Position numbers and translations under genes: made by a program
Notes under the pieces: model-generated
Database searches by the model: none
What the model saw: only the letters and a program-made list of their open reading frames with translations
What the model was told of the DNA's origin: nothing
NCBI GenBank assembly: GCA_002296285.1
Contig: DBHX01000058.1
Location: 1 to 15,470 of the forward strand
Length of the DNA stretch: 15,470 nt
Reading direction: 5' to 3'
Origin: a bacterium UBP8_UBA817
Lineage (GTDB): Bacteria > Margulisbacteria > Marinamargulisbacteria > UBA817
In this document: positions 15,355-15,470 of the stretch, one piece after another
Numbering within the stretch: position 1 is the stretch's first letter
Layout of the letters: every line of letters starts with the position of its first letter

Positions 15355-15470
15355 ATGGCCATGATTGATACTGTAACAGCCCTCGCATCAAAACGAAATC
15401 CTGACAAAAAAAGGAATCAATCACTGAGTCATCATGAACTACTTGAGGTATTTAATATTCATGACAATGC
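15355..15470 (+). CDS. 5' end of an unidentified gene, cut by window edge
   Basis: From the ATG at 15355 the frame stays open to the window end (38 codons visible, MAMIDTVTALASKRNPDKKR and onward). The frame is also open without a start back to 15337, after a TAA at 15334-15336. No convincing ribosome binding site precedes the ATG. A GGAGG-like site (15310-15313) lies too far upstream and is followed by that TAA in this frame. The visible residues are hydrophilic and helix-prone, and I do not recognise the family. It could be an intact gene or the remains of one. Confidence 0.35.
   Translation, partial: MAMIDTVTALASKRNPDKKRNQSLSHHELLEVFNIHDN

Noticed and set aside
1..15470. CRISPR array, tRNA, rRNA, insertion-sequence ends or integrase
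   Set aside because: Reading by eye, I saw no regularly spaced repeats, no tRNA or rRNA segment, and no transposase, recombinase or terminal inverted repeat.

Overview
The window is AT-rich DNA from a Gram-negative bacterium. It encodes several predicted outer-membrane beta-barrels, a Na+-translocating NADH:quinone oxidoreductase (Na+-NQR) and a ComM/YifB-type AAA+ protein. The lineage cannot be fixed from the sequence: Na+-NQR points to a didermic phylum (Proteobacteria, PVC group, Bacteroidota and others), and nothing seen is diagnostic.

Left half, + strand (1-6847): one compact, mostly overlapping gene run. It opens with the end of a Ser/Gly/Asp-rich protein. It continues with a shortened FliF (only the RBM3-like ring domain between two membrane helices, plus a FliG-binding-type tail), a FliG-like protein, MotA, MotB, and a 179-residue protein resembling the middle domain of FliM without its SpoA domain or CheY-binding peptide. 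Three exported beta-barrel proteins follow, each with a different predicted periplasmic extension (two TPRs, a long Lys-rich linker, a basic C-terminal tail). The last gene is a NqrM-like maturation factor. No flagellar export, rod, hook, filament, FliN or chemotaxis gene is visible here. I read this as a stripped-down flagellar rotor/stator set apparently joined to new outer-membrane parts, so possibly a repurposed rotary or force-generating machine. This is the main candidate for an undescribed system.

Middle, - strand (13494-6795): a complete nqrABCDEF-apbE operon with overlapping or nearly abutting genes. All expected cofactor residues are present (NqrF 2Fe-2S, FAD and NADH motifs; NqrD/NqrE cysteine pairs; NqrC flavinylation threonine). 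NqrA is unusual in carrying two complete RnfC-type [4Fe-4S] cysteine motifs near its C terminus. The motor run and the nqr operon converge, and nqrM and apbE overlap at their 3' ends. A simple hypothesis is that NQR creates the sodium gradient and the MotAB-like stator spends it.

Right end, + strand (13610-15470): comM, reading away from nqrA across a 115-bp divergent spacer that probably holds the nqr promoter. A 41-codon reading frame, an eight-G tract and the start of an unidentified frame cut by the window edge follow.
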